Shown piece after piece: positions 35,317 through 45,530 of a stretch of DNA of 64,000 nucleotides. The notes beneath the pieces were generated by a model that saw nothing but the letters and a program-made list of their open reading frames with translations, made no database searches and had not been told where the DNA came from. The translations under genes were made by a program, and so were the position numbers. The DNA lies in NCBI RefSeq assembly GCF_003667705.1, contig NZ_CP033019.1, forward strand, positions 2,108,001 to 2,172,000. Reading direction: 5' to 3'. The stretch comes from Janthinobacterium agaricidamnosum (lineage in GTDB: Bacteria; Pseudomonadota; Gammaproteobacteria; Burkholderiales; Burkholderiaceae_D). The first letter of the stretch is position 1. Each line of letters opens with the position of its first letter.

Positions 35317-38300
35317 ATGCACACTTTGAGCAAGGGCGGGGCGGTATCGGGCTTCAGGATATGGGCGGGCGGCCTGCTGCTGGCCCTGGCGGTGGGCGGT
35401 GCCCTGTATGCGGGCGCGGCGCGCACGGTCAATGACGACGCCGAACAGCGTTTCGACAATCTCACGCATGGCGCCCAGCATAGCCTGATCACGCGCGTAA
35501 AAAGCTATTCCGACCTGCTGCGCGGCCTCGAGGCCCTGTTCCGCACCAGCGAGCACCTGACGCGCCGCCAGTTCCACGATTACGTGGCCGGCCTCGATAT
35601 CGTGCGCCAGTTCCCGGCCATCGAATCGGTCAACTACGCGGCGGCCGTCCCGTCGGCGCAGCGCCCCGCCTTCATCGAGGCCGTGCGCCGTGACACCAGC
35701 CTGGCGCCGCGCGGCTATCCCGCTTTCACCATCCGGCCTGCGGGCGAGCGGCCTGAATACACGGTGCTCACCTACCTGGAGCCCGATTCCCTGCTGGCCG
35801 AACGCCTGGGCGTCGATATCGGCGCCAACCCGCTGGTGGCGCAGTCGCTGGCGCAGGCCCGCGACAGCGGCCAGGTCAGCGCATCGGGGCAGGTGATCAT
35901 GATCAAGGGGCCGCCCGCGCATATCGGCCTGGGCATGCGCCTGCCCGTGTACCGCAATGGCATGCCGCAGGGCAGCGTGGCCGAGCGCCGCGCCGCCTAC
36001 CAGGGCTCCGTCGGCATCGGCTTTGGCGTGGCGCAGCTGGTGCACAGCGCGCTCGAACGCAGCGCCCTGGAACCGCTGCACCTGACCCTGTACAGCGCGG
36101 CCGACCCTTTGACGGCCAGCGGGCCCCTGTCCATCACGCCGCAGGACCGCCTGCTGTTCAACGATGACGGCGACCTGGCGGCGCCGCCGCCGCAACCGGG
36201 CAGCGATGCCGACTATTTCGACCAGGTGCTGCCCGTCGCTTACCAGGGCGGCCTGTGGAAAGCCCATTTCCGCGTGCGCAAGGCAGAGCTGTACAGCCCC
36301 TTCGACCGCTATTTTCCATGGCTGGCGCTGGGCGTCGGCGTGGCCGGCACCCTGCTCATTTACGGCTATATCTTTACCTTGTACCGGTCGCGCCGCAGCG
36401 CGGTGGCGCAGCGCACCCTGCTCGATACGGTGCTCGACAGCGTCGACGCCTACGTCTACATGAAGGATGCCGACCTGCGCTACCGCTATGTGAATGCGCG
36501 CACGGCAACCATCCTCGGCCGTCCCGCGGAGCAGCTGATCGGCCGCCAGGATGGCGAGTTGATGCTCGGCGATGCGGCGGCCGCCGCGCAGTTGACGGAG
36601 CGCCAGGTCTTCGACAGCGGCGCCAAGTTCGTCGGCGAGGAGCGCTTCGTCGATGCGCAGGGCCAGGTGCATCACCTGTGGAGCGTGAAGGTGCCGCTGG
36701 GCTTGCCCGGTCCCGTCACGGGCCTGATCGGCCTGTCCACCGACGTGACGGAACTGCACCGCCTGAAAGAGCAGGCCGACGCGGCCAGCCAGGCCAAGAG
36801 CGACTTCCTGTCGAACATGAGCCATGAAATCCGCACGCCGATGAACAGCATTATCGGCATGGCGCACCTGGCGCTGAAATCGGTGGCCGATGCGCGCCAG
36901 CGCGACTATCTGCAGAAAATCTTCCATTCGGGCCAGCATTTGCTGGGCCTGATCAACGACATCCTCGATTTTTCCAAGATCGAGGCGGGCAAGCTGGAAC
37001 TGGAAGTGCTGGACTTCCGTCTCGACACCCTGCTGGCGAACATCGCCAGCCAGCTGGGCGACGCGGCCGCCGTCAAGGGCCTGGCGCTGCAGTTCGATAT
37101 CGCGTCCGAGCTGCCGCAGCGCTGGCGCGGCGACCCGCTGCGCCTGGAGCAGGTCTTGCTGAACCTGACCAGCAACGCCATCAAGTTTTCCGACAATGGC
37201 AGCATCTTCGTGCGCGTGCGCCAGTCCGAGGAGCGCGCCAGCCATGCCATGCTGCGCTTCGAGGTGCAGGACCGGGGCATCGGCATGAACCAGGAAGAGG
37301 TGGCGCAGCTGTTCCGCTCCTTCCACCAGGCCGACCCGTCGACCACGCGCAAGTATGGCGGCAGCGGCCTGGGGCTGGTGATCAGCAAGCAGCTGGTGGA
37401 GCTCATGGGCGGCAAGGTGGGCGTGTACAGCCAGCCGGGCCTGGGCAGCACCTTCTGGTTCACGGCGCGCCTGGAGAAGAGCGCGCAGGGGGCCGACGAG
37501 CGCATCGCCGAAGTGGAGCCGGAAGTGCTGGGGGTGATCCGCGGCGCCTCCATCCTGCTGGTGGAAGACAACATCTTCAGCCAGCAGGTGGGCTGCGAGC
37601 TGCTGGAAGACGCGGGCGCCACTGTTTGCGTCGCCTGCAATGGCCGCGAGGCGCTGGAATTGCTGGCCCGCCAGCGCTACGACTGCGTGCTGATGGACGT
37701 GCAGATGCCGGAGATGGACGGCTTCGAGGCGACGCGCCGCATCCGCGCCGATCCGAAACTGGCCGGCCTGCTGGTGATCGCCATGACGGCCAACGCGGGC
37801 AGCGAAGACCGCGCCCGCTGCCTGGAGGCGGGCATGGATGAATTCGTGACCAAGCCGATCGCCCCGAATCTGCTGTTTCACCTGCTGGCGAAATGGTTTC
37901 GCCTGCGTGGCGGCATTGGCGGCATCGGCCGCGACAGGCTGGCGGCGGCACCGACAGCGCCGACAGCGCCGCCATCGGACGCCGCGCCGGAATCGCGCGA
38001 CACGGCCATCCTCGATCTGGCCACCCTGGCGCTCACGTTCAGCAATGACGCCGTGAAGATGCGCAAGTACACCCAGCTGTTTCTCGACACGGCGCGCGAC
38101 GGCATCGCCGAAATGGAGCAAGCCTTGGCGCTGGAAGACCTGGGGCGCCTGGCCGACCTGGGCCACCGCAGCAAATCGTCGGCGCTGGCCGTGGGCGCGC
38201 ACGCTTTCGCCGCCCTGTGCCTGTCGATCGAAGGCTTGCGCCTGGGCGGCGACATGCAGCAGGCGCGCGCCTTGCTGGCGGCGCTCGGGCCGGCGCTGGC

Positions 38301-38352
38301 GCAGGTGGCGGAACAAATTTCCATGGAATTTGCCGCCAGCGACGCCCCTTGA
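35317..38352 (+). CDS. Hybrid sensor histidine kinase (CHASE-PAS-HisKA-HATPase-REC-Hpt)
   Basis: Large inner-membrane kinase of 1011 residues. Membrane segment about 10-32, a periplasmic CHASE domain (about 65-260; FDNLTHGAQHSLITRVKSY, NYAAAVP), second segment about 335-357, PAS (about 368-485), H-box SNMSHEIRTPMNSIIG with His 503, ATPase with NLTSNAIKFSD and GSGLGLVISKQL, receiver with Asp 794 in VLMDVQMPEMDGF, and an Hpt-like C-terminus with His 950 in HRSKSSALAVGA. The phosphorelay needs a separate output regulator, which is not adjacent. It stands alone, 75 bases before recC. Confidence 0.9.
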   Translation: MHTLSKGGAVSGFRIWAGGLLLALAVGGALYAGAARTVNDDAEQRFDNLTHGAQHSLITRVKSYSDLLRGLEALFRTSEHLTRRQFHDYVAGLDIVRQFPAIESVNYAAAVPSAQRPAFIEAVRRDTSLAPRGYPAFTIRPAGERPEYTVLTYLEPDSLLAERLGVDIGANPLVAQSLAQARDSGQVSASGQVIMIKGPPAHIGLGMRLPVYRNGMPQGSVAERRAAYQGSVGIGFGVAQLVHSALERSALEPLHLTLYSAADPLTASGPLSITPQDRLLFNDDGDLAAPPPQPGSDADYFDQVLPVAYQGGLWKAHFRVRKAELYSPFDRYFPWLALGVGVAGTLLIYGYIFTLYRSRRSAVAQRTLLDTVLDSVDAYVYMKDADLRYRYVNARTATILGRPAEQLIGRQDGELMLGDAAAAAQLTERQVFDSGAKFVGEERFVDAQGQVHHLWSVKVPLGLPGPVTGLIGLSTDVTELHRLKEQADAASQAKSDFLSNMSHEIRTPMNSIIGMAHLALKSVADARQRDYLQKIFHSGQHLLGLINDILDFSKIEAGKLELEVLDFRLDTLLANIASQLGDAAAVKGLALQFDIASELPQRWRGDPLRLEQVLLNLTSNAIKFSDNGSIFVRVRQSEERASHAMLRFEVQDRGIGMNQEEVAQLFRSFHQADPSTTRKYGGSGLGLVISKQLVELMGGKVGVYSQPGLGSTFWFTARLEKSAQGADERIAEVEPEVLGVIRGASILLVEDNIFSQQVGCELLEDAGATVCVACNGREALELLARQRYDCVLMDVQMPEMDGFEATRRIRADPKLAGLLVIAMTANAGSEDRARCLEAGMDEFVTKPIAPNLLFHLLAKWFRLRGGIGGIGRDRLAAAPTAPTAPPSDAAPESRDTAILDLATLALTFSNDAVKMRKYTQLFLDTARDGIAEMEQALALEDLGRLADLGHRSKSSALAVGAHAFAALCLSIEGLRLGGDMQQARALLAALGPALAQVAEQISMEFAASDAP

Positions 38353-38427
38353 GGCAGGCAGCGGCGATAATAGGCGTTTGACGTCTCCGGTCACCCGGCC
38401 GGAGACGCGGCAACCCATCGGATCAGC

Positions 38428-41400
38428 ATGCATACACCCGTCACGCCCGGCCTCCTCATCCTGCATGGCAACCAGCTGGAACAGCTGCGCGCCGCCGTCT
38501 TCCAGTGGCTGCGCCAGCATCCGCTGGCGCCGCTGGAAACGGATATCTTCCTGGTACAGTCGAACGGCGTGGCCGAATGGCTGAAGATCGCCCTGGCCGA
38601 GGAGATGAAAGTGTGCGCCGCCACGCGCATCGCGCTGCCGGCGCGCCTGCTGTGGGAAAGCTACCGGGGCATGCTGGGCCGCGAGCGCGTCCCGCGCGTG
38701 TCGCCTTTCGATAAATCCCCGCTGACCTGGCGTTTGATGCGCCTGTTGCCGTCGCTGCTGGCCGACCCGGTGTTTGCGCCGCTGCGCTACTTCCTGGCCG
38801 ATGGCGATTGCGAACGCCGGCTGCAGCTGGCCGAGCGCCTGGCCGACTTGTTCGACCAGTACCAGGTCTACCGCGCCGACTGGCTGGCCGACTGGGCGGC
38901 CGGGCGCGACCAGTTGCGCACGGCGCGCGGGGAAGCCATCGTCTTGAAGGAAGACCAGCGCTGGCAGGCACAGTTGTGGCGCGCCGTGGGCCAGGACGTC
39001 GAGGCCTTGGAGCGCGATACGGGCCGCGCCGACATCCATGAGGCCTTCCTGGCGGCGATCGCCGCCGGCGATGCGCCGCTTGGCAAGCTGCCGCGCAGGG
39101 TGGTGCTGTTCGGCGTGTCGGCCTTGCCGTACCAGACCTTGCAGGCGCTCGCTGCGCTGGCGCGCCACACGCAGGTGGTGCTGGCCGTGCCCAATCCATG
39201 CCAGTTCTACTGGGGCGACATCATCGACGGGCGCGACTTGCTGCGCGCGGAAAACAAGCGCCAGCGGCAGCGCAACGGCACCGACCTGGCGCACATTCCG
39301 CTGGAAGAATTGCATGCGCACAGCCATCCGCTGCTGGCCAGCTGGGGCAGGCAAGGGCGCGATTTCATCCGCATGCTTGACGAATTCGACGAACACGCGC
39401 AAGCCGAAGGGCGTGACGACAGCCTGCGCATCGACCTGTTCGGCGAGGAGACGGGCGAAACCCTGCTGCAGCAGGTGCAGGTGGCCATCCGCGAACTGCG
39501 CCCGCTGGCCGAGCATGAGCAGATGCCGCCCGAGGCAGGCGACCGCTCGATCGAATTTCACGTGGCGCACAGCGTGCAGCGCGAAGTGGAAGTGCTGCAC
39601 GACCAGCTGCTGGCCATGTTCGCGCACAGCGCCGAGACGCTCTTGCGTCCGCGCGACGTGGTCGTGATGGTGCCCGACATCGACACGTTTACGGCCGCCA
39701 TCCACGCCGTTTTCGGCCAGTACCGGCGCAACGACGAGCGTTTTATTCCGTTCGAGATCGGCGACGTGAAGGACCGCAGCGTCAACCCGCTGCTCGTCGC
39801 GCTCGAGTGGCTGCTGCAGCTGCCGCAGCAGCGCTGCCGCCAGAGCGAGGTGCGCGACCTGCTCGACGTGCCGGCGCTGGCGGCACGTTTTGGCCTGCAG
39901 CCGGACGACCTGGCCACCCTGGGCGCCTGGATCGAAGGGGCGGGCGTGCGCTGGGGCCTGGACCAGGAACACCGCGCCGGCCTGGGGCTGGGCGCGGCCG
40001 GCGAGCAGAATGCGTGGATCTTCGGCGTGCGGCGCATGCTGCTCGGCTATGCCAGCGGCAGTGGCGCCAGCTTCGGCGGCATCGAGCCGTATGCGGAAGT
40101 GGGCGGCCTCGATGCGGCGCTGGCAGGGTCTTTGGCGCAGCTGGTCGAGGCGCTGCTGCACTGGCGCACCGTGCTGGCCGGCGCGCGCACGCCCGCCGAG
40201 TGGGGCGCGCAGGCGCGCGCGCTGCTGGCCGCCTTTTTCGATGCGGACGACGAGGGCGACCGCCTGACCCTGGCGCAGCTCGAGGGCGCCTTGCAGGGCT
40301 GGCTGGAAACCTGCGGGCATGCGGGCTTTGTCGAGCCGGTACCGCTGTCCGTGCTGCGCGTGGCGTGGCTGGGCGCGCTGGACGAACCGACTCTGAACCA
40401 CCAGTTCGTCTCCGGCGGCGTGACTTTCTGTACCCTGATGCCGATGCGCGCCGTGCCGTTTCGCGTCGTCTGCCTGCTGGGCATGAACGATGGCGATTTC
40501 CCGCGCCGCGCGCAGAAGGCCGATTTCGACCTGCTGGCGCTGCCCGGCATGGCGCGCCCGGGCGACCGCTCGCGCCGCGACGACGACCGCTACCTGATGC
40601 TCGAAGCCTTGCTGGCCGCGCGCGACAAACTGTACGTGAGCTGGGTGGGGCGCAATGTGCGCGACAATTCCGAGCAGCCGCCGTCCGTGCTGGTGTCGCA
40701 GCTGCGCGATTACCTGGCCGCCGGCTGGTCGCTGGACCGGCACTTGGTATCGCTGACCACGGAGCACGCGCTGCAGCCGTTCAGCCGCCGCTATTTCGAG
40801 GCCGATGGCTTGCTGACCTATGCGCGCGAATGGCGCGTGGTCCATACCGATGCCGATGCGGCCGATGCCGATGCGCAGGCCGCCGCGCTGCCGCTGGGCC
40901 CTTACGAACTCGATCCCGGCACGCGTCTGAAGCTGGGCGAGCTGGCCAGCTTTTTGCGCCAGCCCGTCAAGTACTTCTTTCGCCGCCGCTTGAGCGTGTA
41001 TTTCGCCGACGCCGCCATGCTGGGCGAGGATGAGGAGCCGTTCGGCCTGAACGCGCTCGAGCGCTACCTGCTGGAAGACACCATGCTCGATGACGGCGGC
41101 GCCGTGGAAGATATCGACGACGTGCGCGCCAGCCTGGAGGCGCGCGCGGCGCGCCTGGCGCGCGAAGGCGTGCTGCCCATCGGCCTGATCGGCCGGCAGG
41201 TGCAGGCGCAGCTGGTCGAGGCGCTGGTGCCCGTGCGCAGCGCGTGGCTGTCCTTGCGCGCCTCGTTCCCGCTGGCGGCCGACAAGCGCGCCATCAACCT
41301 GCCCTTCGGCGAAGTGCAGATCGACGACTGGCTCGACAGATTGTGCAGCAACGGGCAGGAGACGGCCTGGCTGATGCAGATTTCCTCGAAGGTGACGGAC

Positions 41401-41862
41401 AAGGGCGGCCAGGCGCGCGGCGACAAGCTGATGCTGATGTGGCTGCGCCAGCTGGCCGCCGCCGCCCTCGGCTTTCCCGTCACCGGCTACCTGGTGGCGC
41501 GCGACGCCATCGTCAGCATGGCGCCGCTCGATCCGGCCAGTTCGCGCGACGCCCTGGCCACCCTGCTGGCGCTGTGGCGCGAAGGCATGAACCATCCGCT
41601 GCCAACGGCCTGCAAGACGGGCCTGGCGCTGGTGCAGCAGGGCGACCCGCGCGCCGTGTATGACGGCGGCTTCGATATCTCGGGCGAGCGCGATGAGCTG
41701 TGCCTGGCGCGCCTGTGGCCCGAGTTTGCCGCGCTGGCCGCGGAGGAAGCATGGGAAGACTGCACGCGCGAGCTGTATGGCCCGCTGGCCGACTGGCTGC
41801 AGCAACACATCACGATCGACCCGATCAGCGCGCCCGATGATGGCGCGGGAGAAGAACCATGA
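38428..41862 (+). CDS. recC: Exodeoxyribonuclease V, RecC (gamma) subunit
   Basis: Chi-recognition subunit of the RecBCD helicase-nuclease, 1144 residues, acting in double-strand break repair. The start HGNQLEQLRAAVFQWL, FLVQSNGVAEWLKIAL (about 45-60), and later GMNDGDFPRR and DDDRYLMLEALLAARDKLYVSW are RecC landmarks. Like other RecC proteins it lacks working helicase and nuclease motifs. It overlaps recB by four bases. Confidence 0.93.
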   Translation: MHTPVTPGLLILHGNQLEQLRAAVFQWLRQHPLAPLETDIFLVQSNGVAEWLKIALAEEMKVCAATRIALPARLLWESYRGMLGRERVPRVSPFDKSPLTWRLMRLLPSLLADPVFAPLRYFLADGDCERRLQLAERLADLFDQYQVYRADWLADWAAGRDQLRTARGEAIVLKEDQRWQAQLWRAVGQDVEALERDTGRADIHEAFLAAIAAGDAPLGKLPRRVVLFGVSALPYQTLQALAALARHTQVVLAVPNPCQFYWGDIIDGRDLLRAENKRQRQRNGTDLAHIPLEELHAHSHPLLASWGRQGRDFIRMLDEFDEHAQAEGRDDSLRIDLFGEETGETLLQQVQVAIRELRPLAEHEQMPPEAGDRSIEFHVAHSVQREVEVLHDQLLAMFAHSAETLLRPRDVVVMVPDIDTFTAAIHAVFGQYRRNDERFIPFEIGDVKDRSVNPLLVALEWLLQLPQQRCRQSEVRDLLDVPALAARFGLQPDDLATLGAWIEGAGVRWGLDQEHRAGLGLGAAGEQNAWIFGVRRMLLGYASGSGASFGGIEPYAEVGGLDAALAGSLAQLVEALLHWRTVLAGARTPAEWGAQARALLAAFFDADDEGDRLTLAQLEGALQGWLETCGHAGFVEPVPLSVLRVAWLGALDEPTLNHQFVSGGVTFCTLMPMRAVPFRVVCLLGMNDGDFPRRAQKADFDLLALPGMARPGDRSRRDDDRYLMLEALLAARDKLYVSWVGRNVRDNSEQPPSVLVSQLRDYLAAGWSLDRHLVSLTTEHALQPFSRRYFEADGLLTYAREWRVVHTDADAADADAQAAALPLGPYELDPGTRLKLGELASFLRQPVKYFFRRRLSVYFADAAMLGEDEEPFGLNALERYLLEDTMLDDGGAVEDIDDVRASLEARAARLAREGVLPIGLIGRQVQAQLVEALVPVRSAWLSLRASFPLAADKRAINLPFGEVQIDDWLDRLCSNGQETAWLMQISSKVTDKGGQARGDKLMLMWLRQLAAAALGFPVTGYLVARDAIVSMAPLDPASSRDALATLLALWREGMNHPLPTACKTGLALVQQGDPRAVYDGGFDISGERDELCLARLWPEFAALAAEEAWEDCTRELYGPLADWLQQHITIDPISAPDDGAGEEP

Positions 41863-44800
41863 CGAGCCACCTGCTCAACCCCCTGGCGTTTCCGCTGCAC
41901 GGCTCGCGCCTGATCGAGGCCTCCGCCGGCACCGGCAAGACCTGGACCATCGCCGCGCTGTACGTGCGGCTCGTGCTGGGACACGGCGACGATGACAGCC
42001 GTTTCACGCGTCCGCTGCTGCCGGCCGACATTTTGGTGATGACGTTTACGCGCGCCGCCACGCGCGAATTGTCGAACCGCGTGCGCGAGCGCCTGATCGA
42101 GGCGGCCGCGTATTTTCGGCACGAATCTGGCATTGAATCCGGCGGCGGCGACCCGTTTCTCGACGCCCTGCTCGAGTCCTGTCCGGACGAGAGCGAACGG
42201 CAAAAGGCCGCGCACCGGCTGATGCTGGCCGCCGAGACGATGGATGAAGCGGCCATTTTCACCATCGACGCCTGGTGCCAGCGCATGCTGCGCGAGCACG
42301 CGTTCGACAGCGGCAGCCTGTTCGACGAAGAACTGGTCAGCGACGAGCAAGCGCTGTTCGAGGATGCGGCCCACGATTACTGGCGCCAGCAAGTCTATCC
42401 CTTGCCGCCGCAGGCGCTCGACGTGCTGCTGGCATGCTGGCCCGACGTCGGCGCGTTGAAGAAGGGCGCGCGCGAGCTGGCGCGCCGCGCCGACAGCATG
42501 CAGATGGCGGACGAGGAACCGTTGTCCACCCTGATCGCGCGCGAACAGCGGGCGCTGGCCGCGCAGCTGGCCACCCTGAAGGCGGGTTGGGTCGAGCGCG
42601 TGGACCAGATGGCCGCCTGGATCAACGACCACCGCGCCATCAATCCCAAATGTTTTAACGGTGTCAAGATGAAGCCGGAGAACCTGGCGAAGTGGTTCGA
42701 CGGCTTGCGCCGCTGGGCGCAGGATCCGCTCCTGCTGCTGCCCGCCATCACGGCCAAGGCGTGGGAACGATTGACGCCGTTCGGCATCGAGGATGCGTTT
42801 GCCAAGAGTTTCACGGCCCAGGTGCCCGAGTGCTTCCAGCATACGGAAGCGCTGGGCATCGCCCTGGCGGCCATCACGCCGCTGGCGCACAAGCTGCACC
42901 TGCATGCGGCGGCGGCCATCGCGCGGCGCATGGATCAGTTAAAACGCCAGTCGCGCCAGTTCGGCTTTGCCGACATGCTGCAGCGCCTGCACGACGCGCT
43001 GGCCGGCGAGAATGGCCCGGCCCTGCGCCAGCGCATCATCGACCAGTATCCGCTGGCGATGGTCGATGAATTCCAGGATACGGCGCCCGCGCAGTACCAG
43101 ATATTCAATTTGCTGTACCGCATCGCCGACAACGATCCGGCGCTGGGCCTGTTCCTGATCGGCGACCCGAAACAGTCGATCTACGGCTTTCGCGGCGCGG
43201 ACATCCAGAGCTACCTGGCGGCGCGGCGCGCCACGGCAGGGCGCCACTACCAGCTGGGCACCAACTACCGCTCGACGGCGCCCCTGGTGGCGGCCGTCAA
43301 CCAGCTGTTCCTGCACGCCGAGCGCGACGAGGTGCCGGCCGGCGCCTTCCGCTACCGCAAAGGAGGCGAGAATCCGCTGCCGTTCGAGGCCGTCGACGCC
43401 AAGGGGCGTGATGAATACCTGGTGAACGCCGGCGGCCCGCTGCCGGCCCTGCTGGCCGCCTGCGCCAGCGATGAAGGGCTGCGCGGCGACGGCTACCGTG
43501 AGTATTTCGCCCAGCACTGCGCGGAGCACATCGTCGCCATGCTGGGCGATGCGCAAGCCGGTTTCGCTGGCCCCGACGGTTTTACGCGCCTGCAGCCGGC
43601 CGATATCGCCGTGCTCGTGCGCGACCGCAAGGAAGCGGCGGCCATCCGCCGCGCGCTGGCGCGCCGCCGGGTCGCCAGCGTCTACCTGTCCGACAAGGAT
43701 TCCGTCATCGACAGCGAGGAAGCGCAAGACGTGCTGCGCTGGCTGGCGGCGCTGGCCAACCCGCTCGACGGGGGCCTGGCGCGCGCCGCCTTTGCCACGC
43801 GCACCATCGGCCTGTCGCTGGGCGAGCTGGCGCGCCTGTCGAGCGATGAACTGGAGTGGGAGCGCCGGGTCGAGCAGCTGAAGGCCCTGCACCTGATCTG
43901 GCAGCGGCAGGGCGTGCTGGCCATGCTGCGCCGCTTCATCCACGAACTGCGGTTGCCCGCCATGCTGCTGCAGCAGACGGGCGGCGAGCGGCGCCTGACG
44001 AATCTGCTGCACCTGGCCGAACTGCTGCAATCGGCCAGCCGCCAGCTCGATGGCGAGCAGGCGCTGATACGCTGGCTGGCCGAGCAGATCGCCGGCGAGG
44101 GCGACAACGGCGACGAGCGCGTGCTGCGCCTGGAAAGCGATGCGGAACTGGTGAAGGTCATCACCGTGCACAAATCCAAGGGCCTCGAATATCCGCTCGT
44201 GTATCTGCCGTTTGCCGTCACGGCGCGCAAGGTCGATAAGCGCAACCGCAGTTTCTTCGATTATGCGGATGACAAAGGCGAGCGCCGCCTCGACCTGTCC
44301 TTGTCCGACGAAGCGATGGCGGCGGTCGAAGAGGCGCGCATCGAGGAAGACTTGCGCCTGCTGTACGTGGCCCTGACGCGCGCGCGCCACTTCCTGTGGC
44401 TGGGCGTGGCCGCCCAGGCGGCGCGCAAGGCGGGCGAGAACACCCTGCACGAGTCGGCGCTGGGCTACCTGCTGACGGGCGGCGACAAGCTGCCGGCGGA
44501 GCAGCTGCTGCTGCGCTGGCAGCAGGTCGCGGGCAGCTGCGACGCCATCTATGTGAGTTCTCTGGCGCAGCCCGACGCCTGCACGGTGCTCGATCGCATC
44601 GAGCGCCGTCCCGAATTGCGGCCCGCACCCGTGTTCGTGGGCGAATTCGAGCGTGACTGGTCGGTGGGCAGCTTTACGTCGCTGACGCGCCAGATCGGTG
44701 CCGTGGCGGCCGCGCACGTGCCGCAGCGGGCGCTGGAAGAGACCTTGCTGGAAGATGGCACGGCCGTGGCCGTGGCCGCGCCGATGCAAATGGGCGACGC

Positions 44801-45530
44801 GCCATGGCACCGCTTCCCGCGCGGTTCCGTGCCGGGCAATTTTCTGCATGAGCAGCTCGAGTGGATGGGCGGCGAAGGCTTTGACGGCGTCCACGATGCC
44901 AATTTCGATGCGCGCCTGGCCGCGCGCTGCGAACGGGCGGGCTGGGGCCACCGCCAGGAAGACGCCATCGCCTGGCTCCGGGAAATCGCCGTCACGCCGC
45001 TGCCGCTGCTCGATGCATCGCTGTCGCAACTGGACAGCACCCTGTCCGAGATGGAGTTCTGGTTCCCCAGCGAGCATTTGTCCACCGAAGCGCTGGATAA
45101 ACTGTGCACGCGCTTGCTGCTCGACGGCGCGCCGCGTCCCGCGCTGCCGCGGCGCCAGCTGCACGGCATGCTGAAAGGCTTTGCCGACCTGGTCATCGAA
45201 CGGGAGGGGCGCTACTGGGTGCTCGACTACAAGTCGAATGCGCTGGGCGCCAACGACGCCGCCTACCACACGCAGGCGCTGGCGGCCGGCATGGCGCAGC
45301 ACCGCTACGACATCCAGGGCGCCATCTACATGCTGGCCCTGCACCGGCTGCTGAAAAGCCGGCTCGGCGACGCCTACGACCCGGCCGAACATCTGGGCGG
45401 CGCCATCTTCCTGTTCCTGCGCGGCATAGCGAATGCGGACACGCATGGCTGCTACTGGCTGGCGCCGCAGCTGGAATTGCTGGACGGCCTCGATCAACTG
45501 TTAGAAGAAACGGAACACCATGCAGCATGA
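41859..45530 (+). CDS. recB: Exodeoxyribonuclease V, RecB (beta) subunit
   Basis: 3'-5' helicase and nuclease subunit of RecBCD, 1223 residues. Walker A is IEASAGTGKTWTIAAL (about 18-33), the UvrD-type motifs include MVDEFQDTAPAQYQIF and GDPKQSIYGFRGAD, and VHKSKGLEYPLVYLP is motif V-like. The C-terminal nuclease domain carries LDYKSN with Asp-Tyr-Lys at 1123-1125. Translation is coupled to recC by ATGA and overlaps recD by 11 bases. Confidence 0.94.
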   Translation: MTSHLLNPLAFPLHGSRLIEASAGTGKTWTIAALYVRLVLGHGDDDSRFTRPLLPADILVMTFTRAATRELSNRVRERLIEAAAYFRHESGIESGGGDPFLDALLESCPDESERQKAAHRLMLAAETMDEAAIFTIDAWCQRMLREHAFDSGSLFDEELVSDEQALFEDAAHDYWRQQVYPLPPQALDVLLACWPDVGALKKGARELARRADSMQMADEEPLSTLIAREQRALAAQLATLKAGWVERVDQMAAWINDHRAINPKCFNGVKMKPENLAKWFDGLRRWAQDPLLLLPAITAKAWERLTPFGIEDAFAKSFTAQVPECFQHTEALGIALAAITPLAHKLHLHAAAAIARRMDQLKRQSRQFGFADMLQRLHDALAGENGPALRQRIIDQYPLAMVDEFQDTAPAQYQIFNLLYRIADNDPALGLFLIGDPKQSIYGFRGADIQSYLAARRATAGRHYQLGTNYRSTAPLVAAVNQLFLHAERDEVPAGAFRYRKGGENPLPFEAVDAKGRDEYLVNAGGPLPALLAACASDEGLRGDGYREYFAQHCAEHIVAMLGDAQAGFAGPDGFTRLQPADIAVLVRDRKEAAAIRRALARRRVASVYLSDKDSVIDSEEAQDVLRWLAALANPLDGGLARAAFATRTIGLSLGELARLSSDELEWERRVEQLKALHLIWQRQGVLAMLRRFIHELRLPAMLLQQTGGERRLTNLLHLAELLQSASRQLDGEQALIRWLAEQIAGEGDNGDERVLRLESDAELVKVITVHKSKGLEYPLVYLPFAVTARKVDKRNRSFFDYADDKGERRLDLSLSDEAMAAVEEARIEEDLRLLYVALTRARHFLWLGVAAQAARKAGENTLHESALGYLLTGGDKLPAEQLLLRWQQVAGSCDAIYVSSLAQPDACTVLDRIERRPELRPAPVFVGEFERDWSVGSFTSLTRQIGAVAAAHVPQRALEETLLEDGTAVAVAAPMQMGDAPWHRFPRGSVPGNFLHEQLEWMGGEGFDGVHDANFDARLAARCERAGWGHRQEDAIAWLREIAVTPLPLLDASLSQLDSTLSEMEFWFPSEHLSTEALDKLCTRLLLDGAPRPALPRRQLHGMLKGFADLVIEREGRYWVLDYKSNALGANDAAYHTQALAAGMAQHRYDIQGAIYMLALHRLLKSRLGDAYDPAEHLGGAIFLFLRGIANADTHGCYWLAPQLELLDGLDQLLEETEHHAA

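Noticed and set aside
35170..41808. An open frame of 2212 codons on the minus strand, opposite the hybrid kinase and recC genes.
   Set aside because: It is antisense to two well-supported genes, its product is His/Gln/Arg-rich low-complexity sequence without domains, and long antisense frames are expected in high-GC DNA with strong codon bias.
42939..45497. An open frame of 852 codons on the minus strand opposite recB.
   Set aside because: Shadow of recB with the same His/Gln/Arg-rich composition and no ribosome-binding site or domain.
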